Positions 42,103 to 54,312 of a DNA stretch of 64,000 nucleotides are shown here, in pieces (position 1 is the stretch's first letter; each line of letters starts with the position of its first letter). Made by a program: the position numbers and the translations under genes. The notes below the pieces were generated by a model. The model was given only the letters and a program-made list of their open reading frames with translations. It ran no database searches and was not told the origin of the DNA. Origin of the DNA: Plumapathes pennacea (lineage: Eukaryota > Cnidaria > Anthozoa > Antipatharia > Myriopathidae); NCBI GenBank assembly GCA_964036295.1, contig OZ038473.1, forward strand, positions 7,471,501 through 7,535,500, read 5' to 3'.

Positions 42103-42447
42103 GGAAATCAAAGAAGGAAATCAAAATCGACCTTAAATTTAAAGGAAACCGACAACATTAGATTTATGTTTGTATGTTTTCCTTTTCGTTTGTTTGTTTT
42201 GTTTGTTTGTTTGTTTTTCTTTCTTTCTCGTAAGCATATATTTCGCGGTACAGCAAGAGCAAATGCCAAGCATCTGATAGAGCAATTTCATTAAATAAAT
42301 TCTAACACAAATAATGGAGACAAGTTTGAAGGATATAAACTGATTTGGCGAGAATAGTGTAACGTATGAAAAGTAAGTCATGCATGTAATATCTATAACA
42401 TAGTCGCGATATCAGCCACGTTCTGATTAGTCGAAGAGCGTGCTCCA

Positions 42448-42910
42448 TAACTTTTTTTACAATAACACGTCAGTTTCTCGCTTTGTGATTGGCTAATTTT
42501 CATTATCAATAAGAGGACAGACACATAAAATCGAGTGCTGACGACAGTGATTTGGACGAAGAAGGTGAATTCAGCTTCAATTTTACCTCAATTCTTGCAA
42601 AAGCGACATTTGGCATTTGAAGTAAAGAACCAGAAGTGTTCAGAGGCGAATTTCCTTGAGCTTTGTTTTGAAAATTGTCGAGAAAACCGCAGCAGAAAAG
42701 CGTCTAGTTTAATTTCTTTCCAACTTCTTTGACAAAATGTTATTTTCCACGCGCGAAATGCTCACGTCAAACTGTCACCTTTTGGCCAATGAAATGTCTT
42801 GAATTTTAACCTCGACAAAGCGCCTCGTGGGTCCACAACTTTTTGACAATGTTATGACGCGTTTCATGATCAATAAGAGGACAACTCATAAGAAACTGAC
42901 GCCCTTTTGT
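42448..42910. repeat. Diverged third copy of the 54.3/59.7-kb palindromic element
   Basis: Inverted relative to 54313-54973. It shares TTTTTACAATAACACGTCAG, CGCTTTGTGATTGGCTAATT, CTGACGACAGTGATTTGGAC and AATGTTATGACGCGTTTCATGATC. One foldback arm is largely lost. Confidence 0.85.
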
Positions 42911-43774
42911 TAAATCGTGCACGCCCTGCTCAATAACATGACGTGAGCAAATGTCGCTTCCTTTCGACATTTTCTAGCTTTCCTCGTTTATAAATTAACA
43001 GAAGCTTTACAACTAAGAAAAAATAGCTTTATTTTGCGAAGAAATTTGTACTACATGAAGTCAAACCGACACCCAAAGGAAATCAGTAATCAAGTCTGAA
43101 AAATTCTGTATTTCAACGGTCGGCACAGAAAATTGTATGAATCAACTCACCTCTTTCTCGACGGCTTAATTCTCATGGACAGTGAAATCCATCACAACAA
43201 AGATAGATGTCCGTCAAGCCTTCAATGGCTTTGAAATGAAACGGCGTTCATTCATTCCGAAAGCCGCTATACTTGCAGTGTTTACAGTACAGTTTGCTGG
43301 CAGCTCGAATAACAAACAAGTCCGCTCGGCAAACATTTCTATCTCTTTCGCTCATTATGATTGTTCACATTCTTCGCCAGATCACTTTGCTTTTCCAGAC
43401 CCGCATTGTCTACCATATTTCAAGGTGAATCTCACGTTGTTTTGAAGCGGCGACTTGAATTTCCTGGGTTCATCTTCAACATTGTACCGTTCAAAACATT
43501 TACATCGTCACAATTCTAAAATCACCGCAGGCTGCTGGCTTTTCACCACGCCAGGTTAACAGTACTTTCAGTGTTTTCGTCGATTAAACGACATATTTTT
43601 CATCGAATCTCATCAACTTTTAGATAACAGAAATGTTAGTAAGTTGTGGCATGTTTTCAATCGGCCAATGAGAAAGTTTGTTTTTCCTTTTGCGCATCGA
43701 AGGAGAATTTTCCATTCAATCAGAAATGAAAATTTGTTTTTCGCTCATAATTTCATGTGCGTATGTTATAAAAG
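42911..43774. repeat. Dispersed repeat, inverted relative of 14960-15220; no gene
   Basis: 43175-43440 carries the repeat (ATACTTGCAGTGTTTACAG, GATCACTTTGCTTT). The rest has no open frame with recognisable content. Confidence 0.5.
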
Positions 43775-43852
43775 AATTGGTTCATGCTTTTAAGCTGTGC
43801 GTCTATCGAGTTATGGATGACTCGATAGACGCACGCTAAGCATGAACCAATT
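43775..43852. repeat. Foldback palindrome FB4
   Basis: Arms AATTGGTTCATGCTT / AAGCATGAACCAATT, with the inner stem GTGCGTCTATCGAGT / ACTCGATAGACGCAC. Confidence 0.85.
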
Positions 43853-44657
43853 TTTAAATAAAATTTCGGTTCATTGTATTATATATATGTGTTTTTTTGA
43901 AAATAAGAGTCAACGAACGTAGAGAAGATTATAAGCATGCGGCATAGTCATACTTAAAAATATTGTTTGGAAATATTCTGTGGGTATTAATCCAATGTAA
44001 GGATGAAAAAATTGTGTAAAAAATATCTTTATCAGGCAGTTTTGTGTAAGAGTCCTCAACTTCTACGTTTGTGTTGCATAATAACAGCTTAGAGATTGTA
44101 TTTGGTGAAGCAGAGAAAATAACAGTAAAGGACTGTTTGTGTATTTCTTCTAGTATGTTTACAATCTGTGGATTGAAATAGCGTCTGTGTGAAATCAGTG
44201 TTACTTTGATTGTTTTGTGGATGAAGGAATTTTTGCGCCGCAGTGAACAGCTCACAGGGAGAGCTGGTGCCGTTTGCGAGATGAAAGTCGTGTTTTATAG
44301 ACTTCTTTAGGCTTAGTTGTGATGTGGTTGGCTGTAAGCCAAAGAAGCTGATTGGTGATTAGGAATAGGCGGACCAATAATGAGTCATGACAGTTCGATC
44401 CGAAAAGGTGTCAAAATGTCGTATGCTCGGTCCTTTTGTTCCATAGACCGTTTGCAAATATGGCGGCAATTTTATGGGAGCGAGGCTTTGCAGTGGTAAC
44501 AGTTGCTATGGGCAAATAAGCTCTTGTTGCTCGCGGGGCGTGACCCCGTCGAGCTTAAAAATGGAAATTTTTGTTTTCCGTGTTTTTCTTTTCTGGGTCG
44601 AGAATCAGCACACGGTGATTGGTTCATATTATCACCTGTTATGCGATGACGTAAACC
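43853..44657. repeat. Repeat relics, no gene
   Basis: 43937-44040 (CGGCATAGTCATACTTAAAAATATT) recurs at 48868-48960. 44450-44475 recurs inverted near 48767-48785. 44600-44655 recurs near the 5' border of the nested 2A element (23190-23250). Confidence 0.5.
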
Positions 44658-45017
44658 GCCGCCCGGTTGGCTCAGTTGGTTGAGTGCCGGTCTTTCGTGC
44701 GGGAGGTCGCGGGTTCGAACCCCGGCTGGACCAGCACTCAGGGTCTTAAAATAACTGAGGAGAAGATGCTGGCTTTGTTTCTATCAACAAATGGTAAGAT
44801 CTTCACGTGGCTCGGCTGACTACGTAAAATGGCGGTCCTGTCTCCCTATACTTCTATACTTGATTACAGGGGGGACGTAAAAGAACCATTGAGGACGTAA
44901 ACAAATATCTGGCTGTGACCACCCTCAGTGCCTGTACTCCACAGTAATATAGCAAAGCCAAATTGTTGCTGGAAAGCCCCTTGAGGGGAGCATCAATAAA
45001 AATATGTATGTATGTAA
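44658..45017 (+). mobile_element. tRNA-derived SINE
   Basis: The head has an A box (TGGCTCAGTTGGTTGAG, 44669 on) and a B box (GGTTCGAACCC, 44712 on) 43 bases apart, as in an internal RNA polymerase III promoter. A tRNA-unrelated body follows (AGCACTCAGGGTCTTAAAAT...AGCCCCTTGAGGGGAGCATC), then a 3' tail of AATAAAAATATGTATGTATGTA. The acceptor stem does not pair, so it is not a working tRNA. Confidence 0.8.
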
Positions 45018-46269
45018 TTGACTTCGTTAAACAACTCGAGATGTGGCCAGTGAATTGCTCGTTACTTGTGTGTAAAAGTCAACTGCATCCCATTCAAACT
45101 CAACATCATTGGACTCTGTGGAACATGCACGGATAAACTGGATTTTAGGGAACGATTTTGGCTTGCGTTCTTAAGTTCACCGCGGAAGCTTCGAGAATAG
45201 CCGTAAACAAATGTTTGATGGATACCGCTGGGGGATTGCAATTGACTTTCCTCGCGAGCGACTTGAGATGTCGGCGATTGAAGCAAGAGACTGAATTTAA
45301 ATTTGTGTTAAAGTTAGCCTGTATCCCATCCGAACTGAACACCGGTTGGCTTTTGGATGCACGGAAGCCATACTTTAAGAACGATTTTGGCTTGCACTGT
45401 TTTTAAGCGTCGGAAGATTTGAAAATAGCCGTACACAAATGCTTGATGTGTTACCAGCGGGACCCCGTAAAGTACAAAGGGTTGTGCTTTTGCAAATGCT
45501 CGATTATAGATACCACTTCAACCAATGTATCTGTGTTCTGAGCAATATTTGTGTGAAAGAACATCGAATAAGTAGTAGAAGACGTGTCGAAACTTGATAA
45601 AACTTGAACTTTTCCCTGCGGGCAGAGCGTCTCTCTTTGTCGGAAACTCTGGGGCTTTGTGTAACGCGCGGCGTATACAAACAGTCGGCGTTTAACTTCG
45701 TTTTGCGTGAAGTAAAGGTTCTGTTTATTGTCTGAGGATACTGAATTACTAATAGGTTTGAGGCAAATATCACGCGAGATTAAGATACAAGATCTGTCAA
45801 TGAAATGTTACGAGCATAATGTTATAGAACGGGGAATCCCGAATCATCAGCTACTCAGCTTTCATTCACGCCGCTTTAACAAAAGCAGGGAAGGCCGGCA
45901 GGCGATTGCATCGAGAATATTTGTCACTGAATACCTCGAAGTCTTCAAATGCTCAAGGTTTATATTCGACTATCCGAGCCTAATGTTCGCTCCACAAGCG
46001 TGATGCACGCCTTTGTTGTCACGGTATTCAAATCTCTGCAGCTTCCGATAGAGATTAATTTCCTATCGGCCCAGAATTTTGCGTTAAAGCTTAATGCATA
46101 GCAGGCTTGAACATATTAGTGATCAGACTTGTACATGTAGGATGCGTAACTTCTGAGATGGCTTTTTCATACGAAGTAACTTCACCATGGGAAGTATCAT
46201 GTTTTAATGTGCTGCAGAGATAAGTCTAAAAATTCAATTACAGCTACTTGAACATGATGCACACGCTGG
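45018..46269. other. No gene seen
   Basis: Contains a local duplication: about 45075-45235 and 45305-45460 share ACTGCATCCCATTCAAACTCAAC-like and GAACGATTTTGGCTTGC strings, offset by about 235 bases. Otherwise featureless. Confidence 0.4.
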
Positions 46270-46730
46270 GAAAATTATCAAAGACGATTAGAAATAAGTG
46301 TCGCAAGTCACGCACAGGTTCACGCATTACTCTCATGAGTGTTGTATAAAAATTTATAACTTATTCGAGTTTTATTTAAGCAAAGTCTTAAAAACCAAGT
46401 TCTCTATGCTGTATAATATCTTTCTAGTGAGACTGAAACCCGATGGGGTACTCCGATATATGTGCCATTATACGTATGTGCCGTGTACATTTTTGAAGTT
46501 AGGTCTGAAATAGCGCATAGAAAATCAAATATTTTAGTCTGAAATGGGCTAACGGTTTTCAGGACCACGCGCCACACCCACGCAAAATAATGATCAGTAT
46601 CCCCCCCCCCCCCCTCTCCCCCAGGGGCTGAAAGTCTCTCTTGGGAGTCTCGCTCTTGTCCCTACTTTTAATTTTACTTTATCCTGGTCTCGACCCAACC
46701 CGCTCCACGAGCTCACTGGCCAAATCTAGT
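46270..46730 (+). repeat. Dispersed repeat, copy of the nested element's 3' region
   Basis: Complement match to 20205-20700, including the poly-C tract and the GAGCTCACTGGC edge. Confidence 0.8.
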
Positions 46731-47327
46731 CTTGTTTACTTCACAAATGCGAGCGTTGAAATGTGCTTTTCCGTGCTCCTTTTCTTACTTTGAGCGCTGA
46801 AAAAGTTCGTGGATCACTTTGAGATATTTGTTAAATCCCTGTAGGATGGAGAACGGCTTCTGCGGCGTACGTTATGCCAGAAAACTAGGAAATAGTCGAA
46901 ATGTTTATCGTCATGCACATATTGATAGACTAAAATGCTTTGAAATGTTAATACATTAATCCGATTTATGCCACATTTAGTGTTATAACTTGTGTTTAGT
47001 TTTATGTGGGGGACTGTAGTTGTATTTGGGTTGGAATTTGTGTGATATGAGCGCTTACGACGAGCATTAAGTCGAACTTGTAAGCGCTTCCCACGGCACG
47101 ATGCGATCTGACCGTAGTTTACTGCCTTAGATAACTATGACTGTGATAATCCCCGTACTCTTAAAACTGTCTTAAATTCAACTGTTCCCGTAGTCTTGCT
47201 CGTCCAGTAACATGTTGCCGTTAAATGTGTTTATCTTAGCTTTAGTATTTAGGATTTAGATTTAGCGTTTGTTTTATAAACGGGCCCACAGTAATTGGCT
47301 ACCCGCTGTTGTGGTTACCCTGCCATA

Positions 47328-47520
47328 TTTATTTATTTATTTATTCAGTCATGTATATTGTTAAGCTATTTACTCATCTGTTTGTTCATATTATTATTAT
47401 TATCATTATCATTATTATTATTTATTTTATTTATTTATTTATTTTTTATTTTTAATTATTATTATTATTTTATTATTATTTTTATTTTTTTTTTATTATT
47501 ATTATTTTTAATGGCGAAGC
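47328..47520. repeat. ATT/ATTT low-complexity tract
   Basis: Runs of TTTA and ATT; the apparent Leu/Ile-rich open frame is an artefact. Confidence 0.9.
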
Positions 47521-47646
47521 TAATAAAATATAAATGTAAATATAAAATAAAATATATTACAGTGGCGGCCAAAGAAGAACTTCTTTGATCAATTGTGTAC
47601 ATGGGTGTCAACTCACAAACGCGCGTTTAGGCGGAGCGGCCTTTTG

Positions 47647-47680
47647 TATAAATAAACGCGGAACACGGTGTTGGTCAGTA
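47647..47680 (+). promoter_or_regulatory. Candidate TATA promoter of the CAP/pseudoprotease gene
   Basis: TATAAATA at 47647 is followed 28 bases later by TCAGTAC (initiator-like), about 218 bases before the signal-peptide ATG. Prediction only. Confidence 0.35.
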
Positions 47681-47893
47681 CCTTCTGAGCTGCACAGATT
47701 TCTCAAGAATTATATCAAAAAGGTATTAATTACAGGAATATGTCTCTCTGTCCTGGATCGTTTGTGACACTCAAGAATATCCCAGATGTCAAAAGTACGA
47801 CTAAAGCGCTAAATGGTCTTCCCCTTTTACGTTCAATGCGATGGTTAGGTTCGTTCGCGAGTCAGGAAAGACTGCTGGAAGTCACAGGATAAT

Positions 47894-50800
47894 ATGGTCA
47901 TGAAACCTTTTGTGGCTATGGTATTTATCTGTTTCATAGTGTTATGTGTTGCACAAGGTAGAGGATAAATTATGTGAGAGTCTCATGTTACCGCAGCAGG
48001 CATAAAAGTGAAGCCCCACACAAGATTAAGCTAGTTATATCCACACAAGATCTAGTTATATTCATACAATAGCCGCTCACTAAATTAGGAGTGATTCACA
48101 AAAGGGAAAAGCAAATTCGGTTCGCGTCATCGGGAAGGGCACGCGTCCGTGTGTTGTTTTGACAACACGCAGTGCAAAATTCCCGTGATCTTTACACAGT
48201 TCTTCTCTGACCACCACTGTAATATATTATCTGCTCTCTGATCAATATCGAGAGTCACAGTAACATAAAAATTGGGTAATCGGACAGATTATAAAGCGCA
48301 GATACTGACCTGAGATCAAGCGCGGGGGCGGCGGTCAGATCGCATCGTGTCGTGGGAAGCGCTTAGAAGCTCGAGTATTTGTTCGTCGGCAAGCGCTCAT
48401 ATTGCACAAATTCCAACCCAAATACAACTGCAATCCCCCACACAAAGCTAAACACAGGTAATAAAACTAAACGTGGCATAAATCGGATAAATGTATTAAC
48501 ATTTCAGAGCAGTCCATCAGATGTTGCATGACAATAAACATTTCGACTATTTGCTAGTTTTCTCGCATGACTTACGCCGCAGACGCTGCTTTTCGCTCTT
48601 ACAAGGATTCGACAAATATTTAAAAGTGATTTACGAACTTTTTTAGCGCTCAAAGTAAGAAAAGGAGCATGGAAATCTTACCGCTCACGTCTGTGAAGTA
48701 AACAAGAGCGCATCCGCCCATGGCAACGGTTACCACCGAAAAGCCTCATTCCCATGATATCGCCGCCATATTTGCAAACGGTCTATTAATCAAACCAAAG
48801 TTAATGCTATGCAAAAATAATATCAAAAGAATTATGAAAATGAGAATGGGAATGACGAAAGCGTCCGGCATAGTCATACTTAAAAATATTCTTTGGAAAT
48901 ATTCTCTGGATATTAATCCATGTAAGGATAAAAAAATCATGTAAAGAATATCTTCATTAGGCATCGCTTATGATGACTTCGAGAGAGACTGTGTAAGAGA
49001 GCACAACAGATTCCGCACGATGCATAGGGCGCAGGCGCTGATTTGGTCGCACAGCATCGCCGCCGCTGCCCAAAAGTGGGCCGAGTACCTGGCACAAAAC
49101 GATAAAATAGAACACGACAATCAAACGTTGAGCAAGGAAGAGCAAGGCGAAAATATTGCGTGGTTCACACCACCACTCACAAAGTGTGGGAAGTTCTTAA
49201 AGCCAAACTGCATCACGTGCGGAGAATTGGTCAAAAACTGGTACAACGAGGTGCTGAATTACGATTTCAACACAGGGTCTGCCAAGAAGAGTAGTTTAAC
49301 CGTGAGACATTTTGCACAGGTATGCATCCTTGACTTGAAACAGTATATTCACCAGCTGCGGGTGTATGGAGGCAGGCAATGCGACATAGCAGGAGCAGGA
49401 ACATACGCCAATGATCAAAAATCAAATCTTCTCAAAATGTTTGCTGTTATTTTTGTTTGCTGGAGCCCGAATTGAATCATTACTCGACTGGATTTGTCAA
49501 TTTATTTGCAGATATATAATATATATATTATACGTATGTATATGTATAATATATAAATATATATTATACATACGTATAAAAATAATGTATTACCTAGATG
49601 GAATTTTAGAAAGCAAACAACGAGAACGCTGTGATAACATCCAATAATTTTATAATTTTCGTCCGTTGCGCCACAGGTTGTATGGAACAACTCAATGGAG
49701 ATTGGTGTAGGGACTGCCATATCAAAAACATTTGGCTTCATTGCTGTTGCTCGCTACTATCCAAGCGCTGCGAATACAGGAGCAGAGACCTTTAGGAAGA
49801 ATATATTCTTGAAAAGTAAGGAAACAAGTGCCGTACAATAACAGATAAATATATGATTTTATATCGTGGAGGTAGTGAGATGTGAGTCCGTAACATAAAA
49901 AGGTATCTGGTTTTGGAAGAGTTGGGGGGAGCCTGCACATTAAAAAAAAGAAAGCCAGGGCAGTACCCAGGATTTCAGTGCAAATGAAAATATTCGTAGC
50001 ACAAATATATATTTACATCCGTCCAGACTGTCTTTTGTTCTGTTTGCTCTTCTTTCTTCCCTTCAAGTGTACGGTGAATAATAGCAGGCAGTGAATATAT
50101 TTAATCATATTACATTCGACCATGTAGCCTTTGTTTCGCAATGGTAACAGTAGTATAGAAACGTTCCTTCTGAGCCACCACCCCAAATTGTGCTAGCACA
50201 CCTCGTTAAAAATGAAGTGTGACGTAACCACAAAATGGGAAACCCCCGTCATAATGAAAAATTGATTTAGAATAATAATGGCTTAAAGAGATAAAAAAAA
50301 AACAAAGAAACATGTATTATATTCACAAAGCAACGTTGTTATATATATAAGAAAGAGATAAGTATTAAAGCGAAGGCTGGATTAATTGTGTGCAAAGTCA
50401 AACTGTCAAAATTGACTGTGCATAAAAGGATAAGTCACGCATTACTCAACTTTTCTTGCTGGTGGACCCTTTCGCTCCTAAGTTCAAAATGAAGAGTCCC
50501 TCAACCTTTAAAAATCAAATGCATCAGTGTGGTAACGATAATTTGTAGTTTAACCACGTTTTATTTGAGCAAGGTGTCAAAAGCCAAGTTCTCTATACTG
50601 TGTGGTACTTTTCTGTTGAGAAACTGGAAGTCTCTCTTGGGAGTTCTGCTCTTGTTCCAACTTTCCATTTTAGTTTATTCTGGTCTCGACTCCACTCACG
50701 CCGCGAGCTCACTGGCAACGCCAGTCTAGTTTATGAAGAAAAGAAACATGCACGTAATTGGTTAAGATGCAGCATTGGTTGGAGCAATCGCGCCTTCAGT

Positions 50801-53800
50801 TAGAAATAGAAATGAAATCGAAGATCGACTTGAGTAATTGAGTGACGATTCTAACATGCGCATTTTTTGGCTTGCAAGACAGTCTCGGATGTATTGTGTG
50901 GTTGCGTGTAGAAAGTTGTCTCAGCAAATTTTGGAGTATAGCTTGTTAACGAAAACTTTAAAACGCATCACTGTGCAGGTGGCCTAAACTATTGTGAGAC
51001 CAGGCTACTGTGCGACAAATATATTTTTGTGGCTGGCCGACTGGTGACGTTGCGCTAAACAACCATGGTTTGCAAACGATATATAGTCATCTAGCGGAAA
51101 GCAGAGAACAATCCCAGATCCCGAAAACCCACCTACAAGGCAAGGGGATATCTGCGATTATAGTGTTTATAGTAAGAAAAATGCATATTTCCGAAAGGGC
51201 GAAATTGCGCCCAATTTGGTGCTATAACAGTTTCATGTAACAGATTGATGGGAATGTTTTTCTGTTCTTTTTTCAGCAGCAGACCTTGAAACAAAGAAGT
51301 TTAATTCGACAAAAGCTGATGACAATATCACTACCGTGAGCGTAACATCACCGTCGAGTAAAGAAGACATGCAAGGTATAGTCTTCGTGTTATTATAATG
51401 ATGATGATTCTTTACCCGGCCGTTTTACTTTGGAAGCCGTTAAAAGACGTTAAGGAAAAAACGAAATTGACGCAAGCTGACGTCAAATTGACGCGCGCGT
51501 GCGTATGTTGAGTTAGTGCACGCGCGTTTACCAAACAGATCGCGCATACTATCGACCTTATTTTATATTTAAGCAAATACAACACTCGTTTCCATATCTT
51601 TTTACTCTTATATAAACACGCGGGATGTTAGGAGAACACGAGAAAAAGTTCAAAATCACGAACCGCTTCGGCGAGTGATTTTGAACTTTTTTGAGTGTTC
51701 TCACAACATCCCAAGTGTTTATATAAGAGTACAAAGACATGGAAACGAGTGTCATATTGCTTTTGTAAAATAACGAAGCTTTTATTACCTGGAAGAACTT
51801 TATATTGAAAATGATCAAGTTCAAGATTCTCCCGAAAACCGTCAAAACGCACCGCTCGTCCAATCAGAAAGTCTGTTTCACGGCACTTTGCTCAAGTCAG
51901 TCCATGAATGAAAACGGAACACCACTCGCGTTCACTTGAAAAAGTTGACAGGCTACTAAATGAAGATGAATTTCACAAGAAATGTGTCGGATATTAGTAC
52001 CGCTGTTTGCCAAGAATTCAAAAGAACCAGCGAGAATGTTTTGAGCCGTCAGGTTTCCACTTTCAGGACAACGGTGTCACTCGACGTAAACATGTCTGCA
52101 CAAAAACACTATCCTGCCAAAGAAGGTAGTTTGTACATTTGTTTGCTTTACTTGAGCATTACTTGAACTCTGCTGGACGACAGTCAACTCCATTGAATCG
52201 ACTCAACGGCTTTTGTGCCACCGAGCCGACAGCCGAGACAGACTCATTAGCGAAGACTGTTTGTGCCTTCATTCACCATAAGCCTACAATTATTGGTGTG
52301 AAACTCCGGTGATCTAAGCTATCTAGTTACTAGCTACAAGCCACAGGAGACAGAGGTATAAAGGTTAGAAACTTTAGAGAATGTTCTTTGTCTATGTAAT
52401 TGTTGGCTTTCTGTCTCACGGTTTCCGAATTAAATTTCATGCAATATTCAGACAACTTTTCTTCACGCTGCTTCACTAATAATTGCACATGATTTGCATA
52501 CGGCTTCACTATTTGCTCTAATAGCCCACTGCAGTTTCTGTAACACATCTATTTGTCCAATTTTGGCTGGACAGAAGTTTCATCACAATGTGTTTATTGA
52601 CAGAACAACAATAAAAGTGCCCCGTGGGAATACTAAAGTGCCTCACTAGTTTGCACACTGTATGAACTTTGTGAACACTCACAAAAATGGACTTGTTTTC
52701 GCTTCTTTAAGCCGAGGTAAACCATATTTTCGACCAGTGCGCACAAAAGAAAAAGTTATTGCTTCCAAGGTATCAATTATGTCTGGACAGTATCAATGAT
52801 TTTGGGTCATGTAACAGAAATTAAGGTCGCGGAAATTGACGGTCCACTTAATTAATGCCACGGCAATTAATGTTAACAAATATTAACGCCACCTAAATTT
52901 TATGGAGCGTTAATTTCATATAATAGGATATATAGGAGGGATATGTGTTATGCATTAAACAAATGTGCGCTAAAGTGTACAAATCAGGCGCTCATTTACC
53001 GCATATACGCCCTTATTTTTCCACTCCTAATATCTATCCCTTTCAGTTCGTTTCTATTTTTGCGTCACCTGAGCTATTTGATGTCGTTCTTTACTCTCTC
53101 CGATTACTTGACCCTTCGATTTTTCTACCCTTTGTCACATTTTATGTATTTTACTCTTTTTTTATCACATCCGTGTCAAACAGGACCCTTTAACCAAACC
53201 TTACCAAGGCACATGACGTGTGGATCTGTCACCACGCGTCACCACAGTATTTCTGCGGCAATTGGTGATTTCCCTTGGGTAGTCGGGCTGCGATACCAAA
53301 ATAGGTTTGGAAAATCAAACATCTTCTGTCGTGGTGCGCTGCTCAACAAAGAATGGGTCATTACTGCTGCACGATGCGTAAACACCAACGTCGGACCGAA
53401 CTTCAAACTGAAAGTGATTTTGGGGGAATTTGATGAGAATAACACGGAGAACGACGTAGTGGTAATAGACTCTAAAAATGTAATTAGCCATCCTCTACAC
53501 AAAAAGAAAACTAAAGATTACGATATTGCACTTATAAAGTTAAATCCTCCCCTTGCGAACTATGACGACAACATGCGATCCATTTGCCTTCCCGACAGTG
53601 ATGTTGACTTTGCCCCAGGGGAGGCCTGCGAGGTCACTGGATTCGATAGTAACCGTGGAAACGCTTTGAAGCGAGTAAACGTAACGCTGGTGCCTTTTCA
53701 AGATTGTCTTATGAGTTATGATTGGTTGACGGAGCGGATGACCTGCTCCGCAAGTAAAGAAGGGAAAATCAACACGTGTAAAGGAGACGTAGGTTCACCA

Positions 53801-53944
53801 TTAATTTGCTTAAGAAATGGGAAGTTCTACCTTGCAGGAATTGCCAGCCACGCAAAAAACTGTGGGCAAGCGGGATTTCCTGGGGTATATGCAAATGTTA
53901 AGTACTTGATGCCATGGGTAAACGACGCTTTGAATAACTCTTAG
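47894..53944 (+). CDS. Secreted CAP/SCP domain fused to an inactive trypsin-like domain
   Basis: Exons: 47894-47957 (signal peptide MVMKPFVAMVFICFIVLCVAQ), 48961-49319, 49677-49815, 51277-51375, an uncertain one ending at 52125 (perhaps from 52015), and 53184-53944. Donor and acceptor phases agree at every stated join (phases 1, 0, 1, 1, 1). The CAP domain has the cavity residues His (IEHDN), Glu (GENIAW), Glu (CGELVKNWYNEV) and His (VRHFAQ-VVWNNS). A Ser/Thr/Lys linker follows. The S1 domain has the Cys42-Cys58 pair (FCRGAL...ARCV) and Asp102 (DYDIALIKL). However, AAHC is AARC (53372-53374) and GDSGGP is GDVGSP (53789-53791), so His57 is Arg and Ser195 is Val. The activation site IVGG is HHSI. 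This is a serine-protease homologue and cannot hydrolyse peptides by the usual triad. AATAAA is at 54072. It is the best candidate host gene; introns hold element debris. Confidence 0.7.
50173..50308 (+). repeat. Solo terminal repeat of a Polinton-like element
   Basis: Matches the right end at 34760-34899 from AGCCACCACCCCAA through GGAAACCCCCGTCATAATG and on into GGCTTAAAGAGAT...ACAAAGAAA, farther than the left repeat does. It lies in an intron of the CAP gene. Confidence 0.88.
50353..50735 (+). repeat. Copy of the nested 2A element's 3' region
   Basis: GCGAAGGCTGGATTAA, GTCAAACTGTCAAAAT and GAAGTCTCTCTTGGGAGT...GAGCTCACTGGC match the complement of 20205-20740. It follows the solo Polinton end by 45 bases. 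Confidence 0.75.
50740..51276. other. Intron sequence of the CAP gene, no separate gene
   Basis: No open frame of note. Polypyrimidine TTCTTTTTTCAG ends it at 51276. Confidence 0.45.
51571..51763. repeat. Foldback palindrome FB5
   Basis: Arms begin AAGCAAATACAACACTCG and pair through TATAAACAC...GTGTTTATATAAGAGTAC. The tip is AACCGCTTCGGCGAGTG. Same family as FB2. Confidence 0.85.
52126..53183. other. Last intron of the CAP/pseudoprotease gene
   Basis: GT at 52126 and AG at 53182, preceded by a pyrimidine-rich tract (TTTTTTTATCACATCCGTG...). An open frame runs in from 52943 but is hydrophobic, compositionally unlike an exon and contains the acceptor, so I read it as intron. Confidence 0.5.
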
Positions 53945-54071
53945 ACATTTTGGTCTTCCCAGATCGGACGCAAAATGCAACGTCGTAAGCTCACAAAGGA
54001 GAATATTAAGCAGGTAGGGCTACATACAATCTTGGTCCAGAGTGTTGAAACACTTAGCAATCTGTTTTAAA

Positions 54072-54077
54072 AATAAA
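54072..54077 (+). terminator. Candidate polyadenylation signal of the CAP/pseudoprotease gene
   Basis: AATAAA 128 bases after the stop codon, within TTTTAAAAATAAAACA. Confidence 0.4.
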
Positions 54078-54312
54078 ACACTTTGACCCCCCCATCTCCC
54101 CATACAATGCTGAATGAGTTTTGCAACATTGTATGGGACGCCTTGGGAATGGGATGATGGGAAGTCGGAATATTCCATTATGCGTTTTTTGAGTGTGTCT
54201 GTAGACGAACATATTCGTCTCAACCTCAACGCCTGGCTGTAAGGGATACTGTGCTTCAAGTGAGGCGGATGTGCAGTGTAGGTATGGATGGGTATCAGTA
54301 GGTTTCTGATAA

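Larger units (their letters stand above)
46732..48706. mobile_element. Element or inversion bounded by 380-bp inverted arms
   Basis: 46732-47113 and 48333-48706 are inverted copies at roughly 80 per cent (CTTGTTTACTTCAC, TCCTTTTCTTACTTTGAGCGCT, AATAGTCGAAATGTTTAT, GTTGTATTTGGGTTGGAATTTGTG, ATGCGATCTGACC). The loop holds an ATT-rich low-complexity tract (47328-47520) and the putative first exon of the CAP gene. Confidence 0.7.

Noticed and set aside
44658..44730. A tRNA gene
   Set aside because: A and B boxes are present, but the acceptor stem does not pair and the sequence runs on into a SINE body with an AT-rich tail.
47295..47588. Hydrophobic membrane protein
   Set aside because: The Leu/Ile/Phe run is the translation of an ATT/TTTA low-complexity tract.
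52943..53183. N-terminal extension of the trypsin-like domain from an upstream in-frame Met
   Set aside because: The stretch is hydrophobic and Phe/Leu-rich like translated AT-rich DNA, and it ends in a good splice acceptor whose phase matches the preceding exon.
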